Positions 1-11,915 of a stretch of 64,000 bases of DNA are shown here, in pieces. The notes beneath the pieces are model-generated. The model was not told where the DNA came from and made no database searches. It was given only the letters and a program-made list of their open reading frames with translations. Numbering within the stretch: position 1 is the stretch's first letter; each line of letters begins with the position of its first letter. The stretch comes from Zasmidium citrigriseum (taxonomy: Eukaryota; Ascomycota; Dothideomycetes; Mycosphaerellales; Mycosphaerellaceae): the NCBI GenBank assembly GCA_002786025.1, contig NHNW01000022.1:186001-250000 (forward strand), written 5' to 3'. The translations under genes were made by a program, and so were the position numbers.

Positions 1-1440
1 TCCGGTGTTGTTGAAGAGTAAAAGGTATGGGATGTCCGATTCGAGCTGTGAATGTTAGCTAATGAGAGCGAGATCTCAAATGCAGTGACACGTACCACGC
101 CATCAAGAGGTCCCAAGCAAAAGAGCATGGTGATCAGCATGATAATGCCAAAGAAGACATTGCCCAGATAGGACCACCACATGGCTCTTGGAACGACAAG
201 GCCGGCATCTTCGACTTCCTCGGAGATATGCACCACTGAATCGGAGCCCAGATTGCAGTACATGACATAGACCTGAGAGATTAAGTACGCAGTCCCCATA
301 TTGTTCCAGCCGCTGTTGTCCTCGAAATGCACGAACACGTCGTAAGCACTGTTCTTCGGACACAGGACCCAGAGAGGTATCATGACGACAAAGAAGCCCA
401 GGATATGTCCGACCAGGCATGCCGTCTCCAGTGTGGGTAGGATTCCCGCACCCCAGGTGTTGAAGAAGATCGTTATGATCGTAAATGCGATCATGATTAG
501 GGTGGCTTGCCATCGTGTGAAGGCATAGTCTGGATTCGTGACTTGGATCATCGCTTCGATCTGTGTCGTTACCACGTACGTACTGCTAGCAACGGATGCT
601 AGCCAGCCGAGTGTCGACATCCACCCTGAGGCATACGAGAGTACTAAAGTCTCCATCAGTGTGATCAGCAGCGAATGGATTGATTGACTTACTCCTTTGG
701 TACTGCGGTGGAGCGAACTCCGACACCCAGTGGTATTGTCCTGTTCCGATTAGCCAAAGCTAACGCCTCAATGAAGCCTCAAGGCAAAGCTTCTTCTTAC
801 CACCAGCAGTCGGTGCCATCGACTCCATCTCTGCCAAACTCGCCACGATCGTGGAATAGCAAAGCACTGTCGTGATGAAGCACCAGAAGAGGCCTGCGTA
901 TCCTCCATTTGAGAAGCCGACACTCAACGAGACCAGGACGAATTCCCATGTGGCCATATACACCGAAACAAAGGCTATCGCGCTGACGAGGTTAAAGTTT
1001 CTCTTGAATTCCTGCAATATGGTCAGGCTCAAACACGCTCTCGAGCTTCTTAAGCATGGCGACTCGCTGGGTAGAGATTCTCGACGAATTCCATCGCATC
1101 TCATCTTTACCACGCCGACTCATGCCATTCAAAGATCTCCAACGCCCGTGACGTGGACTGAACAACGTCGAGAATCGCATCCTCCAGCAAAATCGCCATC
1201 CACGGGAATCCTCACCTGCTTCTTTCCCATCCGCAGCATGTCCCTCTTATCCTGGGCCGAATCGCCCCACTGATCGTGGACGTCGTCATACTCGCCATCA
1301 TCATAGACTGGCAAATCATGGTCAATCTCGCGCTTGGAATCGGTCCCCTCTGAGACGCGAACAGAAGCATCTTTGAGCTGGATGTTGTCGCGGTAGACAG
1401 GGTCGGCGGATCTCCGGCGGAGCGATGAACTCTCTGCCAT
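1..1440 (-). CDS. Amino acid/choline permease, APC superfamily (3' end beyond window)
   Basis: Plasma-membrane transporter of the fungal amino acid/GABA/choline permease group. Exons read 1440-1216, 1011-801, 740-693, 643-96 and 45-<1; all phases close. The hydrophilic N-terminus ends in MGKKQEFKRNF, which is followed by membrane helices. The SMAPTAGGQYHWVSEFAP stretch after the second helix is the usual family signature, and helices with NNMGTAYL and GPLDGV follow. The ATG at 1440 is the first in frame and gives the usual acidic cytoplasmic tail. The C-terminal third lies off the left edge. The substrate (amino acid, GABA or choline) cannot be set from the sequence. Confidence 0.88.
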
Positions 1441-2062
1441 CGTGGGGTCCCCGCCACACCAAAAACACAAACACAAGAGATGAAGAAAAGACTCCACGTA
1501 CAGGATGAAGAAAGACGTCGATATCCCCACGAACGAAAGGAGAAAAGCGACCATTGTCGGCTATCGTCCGCGCTACGTCCCTCTTTCCAAGGCGCCCAGG
1601 CTCGCGTGGCACTTTGCGCTTGCCGCGAAGGATTCATGAAAGATAGATAGTACAGATCTGGTGTACGTAATCGAGGGGTTTCGATACGTCTAGTGAACGA
1701 AGCGAGGGCGAAGCGCACCGCGATATAAAATGGCCTTCCTGAGTAGTACAGGCGCCCGCGTGATGATTGGATCACTTGTGCCTGCCGGACGCCACAACCT
1801 CCTTTCCTTGGAGCCGCTGCACATGATTCCATCGGCACACGACCACACGGGACATGTACCCGCGAGACAAAATATTTATCAGCTTCAGAACTCTCACCCC
1901 GCTCGTTCGTCCACGAAAGCTCGCAAAAAGATTATCAGAAGTGTACAATGCATGCCAAAATGACGCCTCATCGCCTGATTGCTTACCGGGAGGTGAAGAC
2001 AACGAACTGGGGACAGGACTTCGGCATGAACGCTCTTTCATATTATCGACACACTCTCGCAG
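1441..2062. other. Intergenic, permease upstream region
   Basis: Lies between the permease start and the GST 3' end. I see no convincing gene here; it presumably holds the permease promoter. Confidence 0.5.
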
Positions 2063-2818
2063 CTAAGACGGAATGCATCCCAGTCTCTCAGGACTGCATT
2101 CATTCCCCTCCAAATTAATCTCTCCACCAGCTAACTGAGGAACAGTCAAGCCGATCCCCAAGCCTCCGATCTCCGGAAACACCGCCGTTCCCCTACTTTC
2201 AAAGGCCTCAACAGCGACCTTCAACCTCTCATGCCCAGCTGTGATATCGACGCCATAGAGACTCCTCACAAACTGCACCGAGGCGAGCAACATACAGTCC
2301 ACAATCATTGGTTTCTCACCGACCAAGAATGGCACTTCAGGATCTGCAAGAGTCTCCAGTACATTCAAAGCCACTTGCATGCAGTTCAGGCCTTCCCTGG
2401 CCGCCTGTTCTTTCACCATGCCCATGTGCTAGGAGCTGCTTTTGAGGTAGAGGACGAGGTAGGTAGTGGCCTCGTTCACGACGTCCATGCATTCTCGCAG
2501 TCGAGCTCGGGCTTCAGGCGTCGAGCCACGCATATCTGGACCTTCGGTGCCGTATACGTCTTCGAGGTATTCGACGATGGCTGTGCTTTGGAAGATGTAC
2601 CTCCCGGGACTGTCCTGTGTAGGCCGGGAGATCTCGAGGATGGGGACGGTCCCGGGTGGTTTGCCTTCGACTTGCTCCAAGCCGCCTGGTGTCATCCGCA
2701 CCGGAACGATGTCGAACTTGTCCGCGATGCCTTTCTCCTCCAGGTACATTGTAATGCGTCGTGGGAATAGGCCTGACGGGAGGACCCAAAGACGCGGTTT
2801 GTATTCTTCTGAGGTCAT
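2063..2818 (-). pseudogene. Glutathione S-transferase-like gene with in-frame TAG
   Basis: One frame encodes a full-length GST (about 250 codons). The N-terminal thioredoxin-like half has GLFPRRITMYLEEKG and PGTVPILE, the cis-Pro region that binds glutathione. The C-terminal helical half has MVKEQAAREGLNC and a PMIVDCMLLASVQF segment. The frame is broken by a single TAG at 2431-2429, just after LYLKSSS. A 51-bp in-frame intron (2479-2429, GTGAAC...TAG) would remove the stop, but it would also delete residues that look like helix alpha-4 and has a weak branch site. A recent nonsense mutation or readthrough fits better. Its natural substrate is unknown. Confidence 0.75.
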
Positions 2819-3122
2819 GTCGCTGTCGTGTAAGTGAAATCTTGCTTCTCTTCTCGAGAGGAGTCATTTCTTCCATGCCAACGACGATGCTTCTTATACA
2901 TCTCCTGAACACATTCAATTGCAGTTCGAGACACAGCAACAACAGTAGTCGTGGCTCAGCAACACCAACGAGCAAAAAATCCATTTCTCTCATATACGCG
3001 TACCCGCAAATCCCTCGCACTCACAAACGAATCTCCGAGAAACCACGCGTTTCTCAAACAGAATGCACCCTCACATCAACAAGTTACACCAATCCTCGCA
3101 AACCAACACCCTCCCTACTTCT
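2819..3122. other. Intergenic, GST promoter
   Basis: A short gap between two genes on the same strand. Nothing further is seen in it. Confidence 0.4.
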
Positions 3123-3653
3123 TCATGATTTCTTCCAAGTCCCAACATCAGTAACACTCCCATCCCCCTCCGCCCACATAACCTGAATCTCAAACCTCGT
3201 CATCTTCCACATTTCATCCTCTCCTTCCGTACTCACTTTCACAACATCCGCCCAATAACTATTCCCATACAAAATGTACTCCCTCTTCCCCGGTTCATAA
3301 CCCTCGCCGGGCCGAAAATGCTGCGCAATCACATAACACATAACCTCCGCGTGGTCCATGGCATCGTTAAGTTTGACCCGCACATTGCTGATGTTGTGGG
3401 ATGTTGCCATGGGACCTACGTGGGCCAGGACGCCGGATATCATGGCGTCGGGCCCGACTTGTGGAGGGTGGGTTGCGTGGGTTGCTGGGGAGAGACCGGA
3501 GATGTCGAAGACTGCGTCCTGGGTGAAGGCGGAGCGGAGGAGGTCCGCGTCGTTGAAGTCCAGGGCGTGGACAAGGCGGTACATGGCGTCTGTTGCTGCT
3601 TCTCGCGGTGTGAGGCCGGGGCCTAGGGAAATGGGGGCTTTGCGCGTGTTCAT
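3123..3653 (-). CDS. SnoaL-like (NTF2-fold) domain protein
   Basis: A 176-residue intronless protein with the SnoaL/NTF2-like pattern. An N-terminal helix (AMYRLVHALDFNDADLL) precedes AFTQDAVFDISGL, then a GPDAMISGV segment. The central SHNISNVRVKL strand and the final EMWKMTRFEIQVMWAEG strand are typical of the cone-shaped fold. Such proteins are polyketide cyclases, dehydratases or small-ligand binders, often in catabolic or secondary metabolism. It starts 313 bp from a divergent gene of the same fold (3967-4434), so the two probably share a promoter. The exact reaction cannot be inferred. Confidence 0.8.
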   Translation of the reverse strand: MNTRKAPISLGPGLTPREAATDAMYRLVHALDFNDADLLRSAFTQDAVFDISGLSPATHATHPPQVGPDAMISGVLAHVGPMATSHNISNVRVKLNDAMDHAEVMCYVIAQHFRPGEGYEPGKREYILYGNSYWADVVKVSTEGEDEMWKMTRFEIQVMWAEGDGSVTDVGTWKKS

Positions 3654-3966
3654 CTTCGTAGTTTGCGGTCGTATTTCGGTCGGTGGCGTTTGACGTGGTC
3701 CATTTCGAGACTCTTATATTCAGCAACGTTGCTGAACACGGCGAGATTCGCGACCATAACTAAGCAGCTGGGATCGTCTTGTAGCCCTCTGTGGTTTCTT
3801 GAGTCAATGGATCCGGTATCTCCAATCGCCGTCTTAAGACCGAAGGCATTGGATTCTGATGTGCTGTCTGGCGGCCGAGAAAAAGAGAGGCAGGATAGGG
3901 CAGAGCAGATCATAAAACAGTGCGATCGATGAGGCGAATGTCGGCTTGGCAGACCTACCCTCTATC
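3654..3966. promoter_or_regulatory. Bidirectional promoter between two NTF2-fold genes
   Basis: A 313-bp gap between two divergent start codons. Both genes must take their promoter from here. I recognise no specific factor site. Confidence 0.5.
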
Positions 3967-4434
3967 ATGGCAAAAAAAAGACCCGCACATGCTACTCGTG
4001 CATACCTAGAGCAGCTCTTCAGCGACATGGCCTCCAAAGGCACGCATACCGCACTACCACCTGCTCTGTCCGAAGACTTGGTATGGACGGCCACGAACAC
4101 ATCGCCGCTGGCTGGGCGCTACGTTGGCAAGCAAGCATATCTGGACGGAATCCTCGGGGTGCTAGCTGAAAAGCTAGATCGAACGGCTCAGTCACACATG
4201 ACTTTGGAGCAGATTCTCGTGGACGAACCTGGCGAGTGGGCGACCGTTCGATTCCGTACTGAAAGTGCGAAAGGCAAGAATGGCGAGGACTTCAGCATGA
4301 GCTACTGCTGGATCATGCGAATTGGCCAGGCAGAGAGTGACGGCGATCTTGGTCGCGTGAAGGATGTCATAGGCTTCTATGATGGTGTGAAGATGTTTCG
4401 ACTGTTTGGCGAGGGTGAGAAGAGCTTTCCGTAG
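3967..4434 (+). CDS. SnoaL/ketosteroid isomerase-like (NTF2-fold) protein
   Basis: A 155-residue protein from the first in-frame ATG (MAKKRPAHATRAYLEQLF). It shows the NTF2-like order: N-terminal helix, LSEDLVWTATNTSPLAGRYVGK (the loop and helix entry common in SnoaL_2 proteins), an EWATVRFRTESA strand, then FSMSYCWIMRIG and IGFYDGVKMFRLF. No enzyme-specific residues can be assigned. It is divergent from another member of the fold 313 bp away. Confidence 0.75.
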   Translation: MAKKRPAHATRAYLEQLFSDMASKGTHTALPPALSEDLVWTATNTSPLAGRYVGKQAYLDGILGVLAEKLDRTAQSHMTLEQILVDEPGEWATVRFRTESAKGKNGEDFSMSYCWIMRIGQAESDGDLGRVKDVIGFYDGVKMFRLFGEGEKSFP

Positions 4435-5071
4435 ATGTGGTTTCGCATGAACGGTGTCACCGATGTGAATCAGTTGGTCGCGTGATGGAGGCTGATGGCA
4501 TGGCTTCGAGGACAGGTGTTCCAGAGGTAGACCGTAGCTGTAGGTGGAACGAGGCGTCAGGCCTCAGCCAGCCCTGTGATGGCAGCCACATGGTGCCGTT
4601 CAGGGCGTTGACAGAGGCGAGCGCCAATGGGTGTTCCAGATTCATCCACAAACGTGCGGTTTTCTTCCCGTCTCCAGCGTTTTGAGAGCAGATTATGGCC
4701 TGGAAAGATCCGACAAGGGATCGAAGGGAAGCGTTCGCCTGCGATAGTACTCGTTTGCGTGGGCAGAAGTGGATGTAAATGCGCTGGCGAGTCGTGAGGT
4801 GTCAGAAGCAGAAAACAGGAACGGAGTTGACTTTGGCCGCCACATGCCGCGCTAGCGGACCCGCCGAGAAGCGATGGAGACAGCACGCAAAGCGAAACAC
4901 CCAAGCTTGCAGCGTGCAGTTGTCTCTTTTCTGAAACGAGTCCGAGCTGTACTCCTGTACTCCTACAACAAACTCCCTAAGTACAACAACCGCCCTAGAT
5001 CTCCTCTTCTCACAACCCCAACCCTCGCGACTACACCTGATACCCGACCTGAGACCGAACAAACAAGAACC
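4435..5071. other. Intergenic
   Basis: No supported gene. The stretch just before 5072 is pyrimidine-rich (CTCCTC, CACAACC) and looks like the 5' leader of the next gene. Confidence 0.4.
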
Positions 5072-5634
5072 ATGGCCAAGGCGGGCAACCTGATCCCGCT
5101 CGTCATCCTCTTCATAGTCGCCGCGGTCGGCGCCTTCATCGCCTACCACATCTACGCATGGTCGAACGAGCTCTCAGAGCGCGGCAAGAAGCACATGGAG
5201 AAGAAGAATATGGCTTTCACTAAGGATGGCGGGTTGCGCGTGGGTGTCAAGGAGATGAAGGATGAGACGTATGCGGACAAGACGCAGAAGTGAGTTACAC
5301 ACCCATACACCTTGAGAGGAGGGTTTGCGACAGGATCGGTGGTCGCAGCGCATCTCGCGCGCACAAAAAGCAATGCGCCAATGCTAACGGCGATCTCTAC
5401 AGCGTCCTCGTCAATGTCTGGAACAACGCCTCCCTTCCTAACTACCAATCCCGTCTAGGCTGGAACTCAACACAAAAAGCCGCAGGTAGCAGCTCAAAAA
5501 GCGGAACTTCCAGCCCTCGACCCAGCGCCTCACGATCAAGCACCACAGCTTCGAATGCCGCGGCGAATCTCTCCCCGCCGGAGCAGAGGCCGAGTGTTAG
5601 GAGGACGCCGAGCACGCCGGGAAGTTTCGATTGA
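5072..5634 (+). CDS. Small single-pass membrane protein, conserved hypothetical
   Basis: Exons 5072-5289 and 5403-5634 (intron GTGAGT...CTACAG) give 149 residues. Residues about 7-30 (LIPLVILFIVAAVGAFIAYH) form one transmembrane helix. It is followed by a charged segment (SERGKKHMEKKNMAFTKDG) and a low-complexity Ser/Thr/Pro tail (SSKSGTSSPRPSASRSS). The short N-terminus before the helix suggests a signal-anchor protein with the tail in the cytosol; this is inferred. I know of similar fungal hypothetical proteins but no assigned function. Confidence 0.78.
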
Positions 5635-6459
5635 GAGAGGATGAATGATGGCTTAAGATCTGTTTCCGTGGATTGCTGGACATAAGGGGAGCCTGCTACG
5701 GCGGCTAGGGTTTGGAGAATGGCGTTTCGGGATTACCATGGAGCGAATAGCTGTATGATGTGCTCAGTCGCATATGGGTTACTAGGAATTACGGCAGGAC
5801 GATTAGACATGATGATTCTGAAAAGCGTGGGACTTTTCTTGCTAATCACGTCTGAAGGATCATGGGGAAAGAAGGCACCGCTTGACATGATGAAATTGTG
5901 AGAGATTCAAGTTGCGAGCAACCAGCATCAGTACTTGCTTGCTATCCGAGCGCGGTTCCTCTCCAGTCTGCTGGTTGTTCTCCACGCCATTGACGAGACT
6001 TATGAAAGGCCGACGAGTGCTGTCAATAGTTGAGAGAAGCGTGTTAAGGTGTCGGCTAAGATAAGGCCTTAGACGTAGCCTCAGTTGTGGTTTGATGTCG
6101 CCTCAATTGTAGGCTCACTTGTCGCCTTAGATTCCCTTGCTCGAACCATCAGATCGGTCCTCATATCCCCTCAGATAGGCCAGGGTGTAGCTTCAATGTC
6201 GCCTCAGAGATGTGTCCTACGATACCACTGCAACAAGGGCACGTGAGAAGGCAATTGAATCAATCTCTGCATATTGCATTGCACTGGCTACAAGCTAGCC
6301 CTGCTATCAGATCTCTAATTCTCAGAACGCGATTGCTCCTCGTGGTCATGCCGCATGCTAGCTATCCGGCTAGTGATCCCCAGTAAAAATCAAATGTAAA
6401 CGCCAATAAGCTCCTCTTCGCTTGCTTAACATGCTTGCAATAACATCGGAGAACACAAA
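5635..6459. other. Intergenic with degenerate GTCGCCTCA-like motifs
   Basis: No gene is supported. Between about 6070 and 6210 a short motif resembling TAGCCTCA/TCGCCTCAATTG recurs irregularly about eight times. A 60-residue open frame at 5719-5901 has no coding features. Confidence 0.4.
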
Positions 6460-7945
6460 TCAGTACTGCTTAAACGTGGTCTTATCGAGATTGCGCAGTG
6501 CCTGGACATCGCGACTTGCCTCGAATCCCAGCTTGTGGCTTGGGATATCGATGCCAGTCCGAGGCCCTGCGCCTGGCGGACTTCTGCTACTTGTCCGTGG
6601 AGGCGGTTGACCGTTCTCGCCGGCATTGAGCATCGCCGATATGCTGGGAATGGTCTGGCCTGATGATGCTGGCGGCGCCACTGCAGCAGGTACAGGCGCA
6701 GGTGTCGGCACTGAGGTAGGCGCTGATGATGACGACTGGGCTGGGTCCTGAGCCCCAGCGGTAGCCTGGATCTCCTGTTTCGAAGTCGGGGAAGCCATTT
6801 GCTGCTGAGAGTCTTGTCGGTCGTCCTTTGGAGGTTCTGGTTGAGGCTGCTGCTCTTGAGGCTTTTGATGTTCATATGGTGGCTGCTGGTGGCTTGTAGG
6901 GTATGGTGGTGCCTGTAGCGGCGGCGGTTGATATGGGTAGCCGGACTATATAGCATGTTAGCGCTATCCCCACGAAAGCGATGTAGTTCAGTGCAGCATG
7001 AGCCATCACAAGTGCGTAGATGGCTTCGTTGCCGTGGAGAAAGGATGAACTTACATGATAAGTTTGGGGAGGCGGTGGGTAGTTGCCTTGATAATGTGGA
7101 GGCGGTCCGTATTGTGAATGTGGCGGCGGTGGCAATCCGTTGTTGCTCATGGGAGGTGGCGGCCGGTCAAAGGCAGTCATTCCAGGTGGTGGAGGGTAGG
7201 CGGGATGAGGTCCGTACATATGAGGGTACGGAGCATGATGAGGATGTTGGTAGTAAGGCGATGGGGCGTAAGCATGGTGTGGAGGAGGCGTGTGCATAGG
7301 GCTTGGCGGTGCTCCCCATGGGTTGTAATAGTGAGGCGCTCTGTTGTATGGAGGCTGAGGAGGAGCCTGGGCATATCCAGGCGAGCCCATTGGGCCTCGG
7401 GTAACGGCTGGAATGCTGCTTTGCTCGTGAACAGTAGAGTCCGGATACATGCCCTTCTCGGGGCGGATGTGTCGTAGCTGCGGGTCATTTGTGGGTTGCA
7501 TGAGGTTGTTCGCCGTTGTTGACCGGGAGTAGTAGCTGATCAGGTGGAGGTGCTGGCCTTGATTGGTAGTAATGGAGAATGACTGCTTCATCAATCCGTC
7601 CGGCTTGTATCGGTAGCCGTCAGGTCCGCCATCAGAGTCGCCGTCTTGGCCAGTCATGCCGTCTCGGTTGCCCTTGTCGAAGCTGCTGCCTCCCCGCTTG
7701 CCCTCCATCTCGCGATAACAGAGAAAACTGCCAGACACTCGACTCGCACTCCAGGACTTGCCGTCGGTCCATCGTCGCATACCAGCTTCGCGCTCGTCCC
7801 AGACAAATACAGAGCCGGATTTGATTGATTGCCGCTCCTTCTCGGACAAGCGGCGCTGGACACGTGGAAGCAGGCCTATCCGGCACGCCTCGAACAGGAT
7901 GATAGCGTCGGCGGGCGTGCGCACATGCCCGTGGTAAGTCTCCAT
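6460..7945 (-). CDS. Gti1/Pac2-family (WOPR) transcriptional regulator
   Basis: Exons 7945-7055 and 6945-6460 (intron GTAAGT...TATAG, phase 0) give 458 residues. It opens directly with the WOPR DNA-binding domain: METYHGHVRTPADAIILFEA, VQRRLSEKERQ, SGSVFVWDEREAGMRRWTDG and WSASRVSGSFLCYRE. This order is typical of the Pac2 branch (S. pombe Pac2; relatives Gti1, Wor1, Ryp1, Sge1), which controls morphology, sexual development and often virulence. The rest is Pro/Gln/Tyr-rich and disordered. It acts in the nucleus. The very long upstream gap fits a heavily regulated developmental gene, which is inference. Confidence 0.93.
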
Positions 7946-10900
7946 GGTGATGAGCGCAGCTCAAGGTACTAGCGGCTCCAATGAAGCCACGGACGCCTCG
8001 AGATCTGAGGAGACTTCTGAGATGAATCTGACTGAAGTGGCAGTGGCAAGTCAGCGGACGAGTGAAGCAAGAGCGGACGGAAAGTAAGGCGGCCGTGACG
8101 TACAATTTTAGAAACCGCTGCGCGAGTCAGGAGCGACGCAGTGAACGGGAAGGCGCGATGTTGGGCGAGTCCGTGATGGCAGGCGCGATGGGCAAGTCGT
8201 TCCTTCCCAATGTTGCTGCAAAGAGCGAAAAAGCAGGACGAAGAATATCAGCAGCCCTGAGATACTAAAGCTGGCCGGGTGCACGGCGAGGAGTGGATAA
8301 AAGATCTTGGCAATAGTAAGCTTAAGCAAAATAAAAAGACTAGCATGATTTGGCGCCGAGAAGAGGCGCTCTTGGACCTGGATGCGAGGTTGCTCGCTAC
8401 CACTTGCGCTTGCATTCCTGCGCCCCAACAGCACCTTCCCCGGTACGTACCTTCCTTTCTACGCCTATCTCTGGGACATCTACTGATACTCTGCTGCAGA
8501 CCTTTCGCCGCGTACCACACAATCTGGACGACCGCCCGCTCTCAGTCAGCAGCTGGCTGGCGGGCGAGTTGGCAAGCTGGTTGCCGATCGTCTGCACAAG
8601 CGGCAACTGTTGCTTGGGGCTAAGACAAGCCATGCGGCACGAACACTTCGTGACACTCTTGTGCTTCCTTGGCTCTGCCCGCCAATGATTCGAGGCTAAC
8701 GACACGATGGACACGTTGCGGGCGTTGCGGCTTACAACGATGTGTCTGGGCAGCGACTGGATCCGGGCGTGGATCACTACATGACGGCATCCTCTCAGCA
8801 TCCGCAGCCCAGTCAGATCCTTTCGCAATGGCTGCTCTTCTCGTTGTTGACACGGCCACGACAATCAGCCCTCGTCAGCTTGACTCCTCTGTGCGACCGC
8901 ATGCAATGAGGAAGGTCACTCAAACGCTATCGAAATGCTGTGTTCCATCGGAGCAAAATGACGCGAGTTGAATCGTCCACAACTGTCGATCGTTGACTAA
9001 CTTTTCACCTAAAGTCTAAGCTTGTCTTGTTTAAAGTTATGAATTTTGACGGCGCCAGGCTACCTGCACAACTCGATCCCTCGCTGCGCCGCACCGCAAC
9101 CTCGGATAGATTAGGATCGGTACGAGAAGCAATCGCCTCGTCGGCATCGTGTTGCAACTTGCAAGCAGTGTTTGCCAGCAAACGAAACTCTCTTGGACGG
9201 GATGGATGCAATATTGCGGCGTCTGGCCGCAATCGGAATTCTGAGCGCCCCCTTGCGTTCCCAAGAATGCCATGCCTCGTCTAAGAAGGCCCCTGCTGGC
9301 TTGTACGGTTGGCGACAAGATCCGCCTGGGCTTTACGATCTTGAGAAGATTTCCACGTCAGCTCTCCACACTAGTACTTCCTGCGATTCCTGTTGGCCTG
9401 AAGAATAGTGAAGGCAACGAGATCTGTCCTTCACGAACCTCGTCCGCGGCCATGTGGAAGTCGATCGCACCATCTGCTGAAGGCTGGAGCTCGACTGCAC
9501 GACGGATCGGGGTTGCCGTGCTGCGCCGTTCGCTTGCACAATTCTCGCCAATCCATGCGTTCGAGGCTTGATCTTATGCAAGCCACCACGTGTATACGGT
9601 GTAAGTGGTTACGATAAGGTCTAAGTTAGCACGCTAAATTAAACGTTTGATTCGGTAAAAAGGCTTGAACGGACAACGTCTTCCCGGGCCAAGCCCTCCA
9701 AGACGACAGACTTAGCTGTCCAAGCACTTCTCGCGCCCACTCTTTCGTGCCGTCTTTGTCGAGACTGTAATGCCGCGCATCCAAGACGACTTGGCACGCA
9801 GCTCGATCTTGCTTGGGATCGTTTCGAAAGCGTCCCGTTTTGTCGCCGGTTTCTCGCCAGACACATTCCGTGTGTCATCCAAGACGAAATCCCTGATAGC
9901 CAAGCACGTCAGAGAACCATGTGGTGAGAGCAAAATCGTTTCGCGAACGTTGTTGATCCCTCGTGGACAAGATATTCGGGGCACCTGGCCACTTCATCCG
10001 TTCCCTGCGTTTGACCCCAGGCGGAGTGAGAAGGCCTCGTGGCCTCGTGGTCTTCAGCCAGCCACCGGACAGGATTGAACTCATTGGATAAGCGTAAAAT
10101 GCTTGTTACACAAATCCATCTGCTGATCTAACTTGCTCGTCTTCGATTCTAGAACTTGACACGCACCACATAATCCGAAGGCTTCGGGAGAGGCGTTCTG
10201 TGGCTTCGCGTTAGAAGACAAATTCACCGATCTTGGATCTTGCCAGGCGACTTGGTTTCAGTGGCTGCTACAAGACCCCTCACTGTGCCGTGAGATGCCG
10301 CGTCTGCGACTATTGATCGAACTCATGAGGGCAATTCATCGACATCCCAATCTGAATGGCGATCCTTCAGAATCTTTATCAGTACCTCGACATTGACTGA
10401 TCGTGCGGAGATCTGCCTCAGCATATCATTCCACTACAAGCCGTCCATGCAGCCACTTTCATGCAATGATGAAGCATCAAGGATCCAGGCAATTCACTAT
10501 GCTACCGCCAGACTGGTACGTTCTGAAAGGACCGAAAGCGAGCCTTGTTCTCCAGCCGGCGGCATCTTCCTCTCTATACAAATCAAAGTCTCGTCAAATG
10601 GTTGGTTATCAGAAAACATCTGATCGTCGCCGAGGTTGTGACTACAGTTGTAGTTCCCATGAACGGAGATGTCACTGGTGCTGCATCAGTGCCATGCAAA
10701 AGACGGATAGATATCGAGACGTCGTCAACGACAGTCTAGATCGCTCCACGAGCCCGACCCCTCGTGGCATCCGCATAGCCTGCCGTCTGAACCGCGAGAA
10801 CGAGAAGTCGCTTGGTTGACCGCACTTGTCATTACGAGCACCTACCCAATACAGTATCTTCTGAACCGGCATCGTAGGAGTCGTTCAGACCAAGAACTTG

Positions 10901-11915
10901 GAAGTCGCCAAAAGCATGTGCGTGCCACGCGAGAATCCAAGCGACCACTCGCATTGCGTGGTGGCTACGAGATACGAAGCAGGTGGCTCTGCCTAGCGTC
11001 GTGGAGTCGACCGACGGACGTTCGTTGTGCCGGCCACATGGCATACCGAACTACCACTCACCAAGCCTCGACTCGTAGAACGGTTTCTCCTAGTGGGCTT
11101 TCGTCCCATCGAAAATATACGACTCAAGTCTTGGACACAAGACATGACAAGCAAATGCTCCACATACCCAAGACTCCGCTCTCGCGTGCGAAGGAGAATG
11201 GCGCCAAGGGCTTTCGAGTTCTTGGGTAAAGGCTCGTCAAGCGAAGATGGCACCGCCGTGAGCACAGCCACCAGAGTAAGAATATGAAGGCAAGGTAAGG
11301 ATGGATACGATCGTAACATACACTGTAGCCTGTCTCGTTTCATCACCACCTCCATGCGAAACGATCCCTATCGACCTTCCAACACGAAGTCGACGGCCTG
11401 GCACTCCTCAATATACTTGAGACAAGATATCTCGGACACCAGACCAGCACCCCGTAGTCGAAACCGGAGCCTTTCGTCATCAAGAGAAGGAAAGCTACGG
11501 ATGCCAACGCATCTCCAGGATTGGCATTACGACGCCGAAAGTCAGCAACAACGTGGTTGATGGAAGGACGGGGAAGGATTTGTGGTCCATGGCTTGGTGT
11601 GGGCTTGGTCGCGAGTAACAAGGCTTGGTCTGCGTAACGATAGGATGCGGTGGTGTCAGCTTATTCTATTGCTGTTTTCCTTCGCCACTCTCGTGATTAG
11701 CGCGTTGTCCTTTTCTGGCCACGGAGGATGGCAGAGTCGGGGCAGGACACGGCGGAGAGCCTCCGTAGATCGTATCCCTATGGTTGATGCTGCTCCGATT
11801 AAGATGTGCCTGAGTTGCGAGCCTGTCTGATGAAGCTTGAAAAAGAGCTTTGCATGCTCGATGTGACTTTCGGTGGCATTCTATGTTTGCTGGAGAGTCG
11901 TAGGTGCCGCCCTGT
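7946..11915. other. Long gene-poor interval
   Basis: Nearly 4 kb without a frame I can defend. Open frames here are short, lack family motifs and overlap on both strands. Part is presumably the promoter and 5' leader of the WOPR gene, with an intron-like GTACGT...CTGCAG near 8440-8500 on the other strand. Composition is near that of the genes, not RIP-like. Confidence 0.4.

Noticed and set aside
1212..1838. 208-codon minus-strand frame
   Set aside because: Overlaps permease exon 1 in another frame, Arg/Ser-rich, no domain.
2231..2770. 179-codon plus-strand frame opposite the GST
   Set aside because: Antisense shadow of the GST coding sequence.
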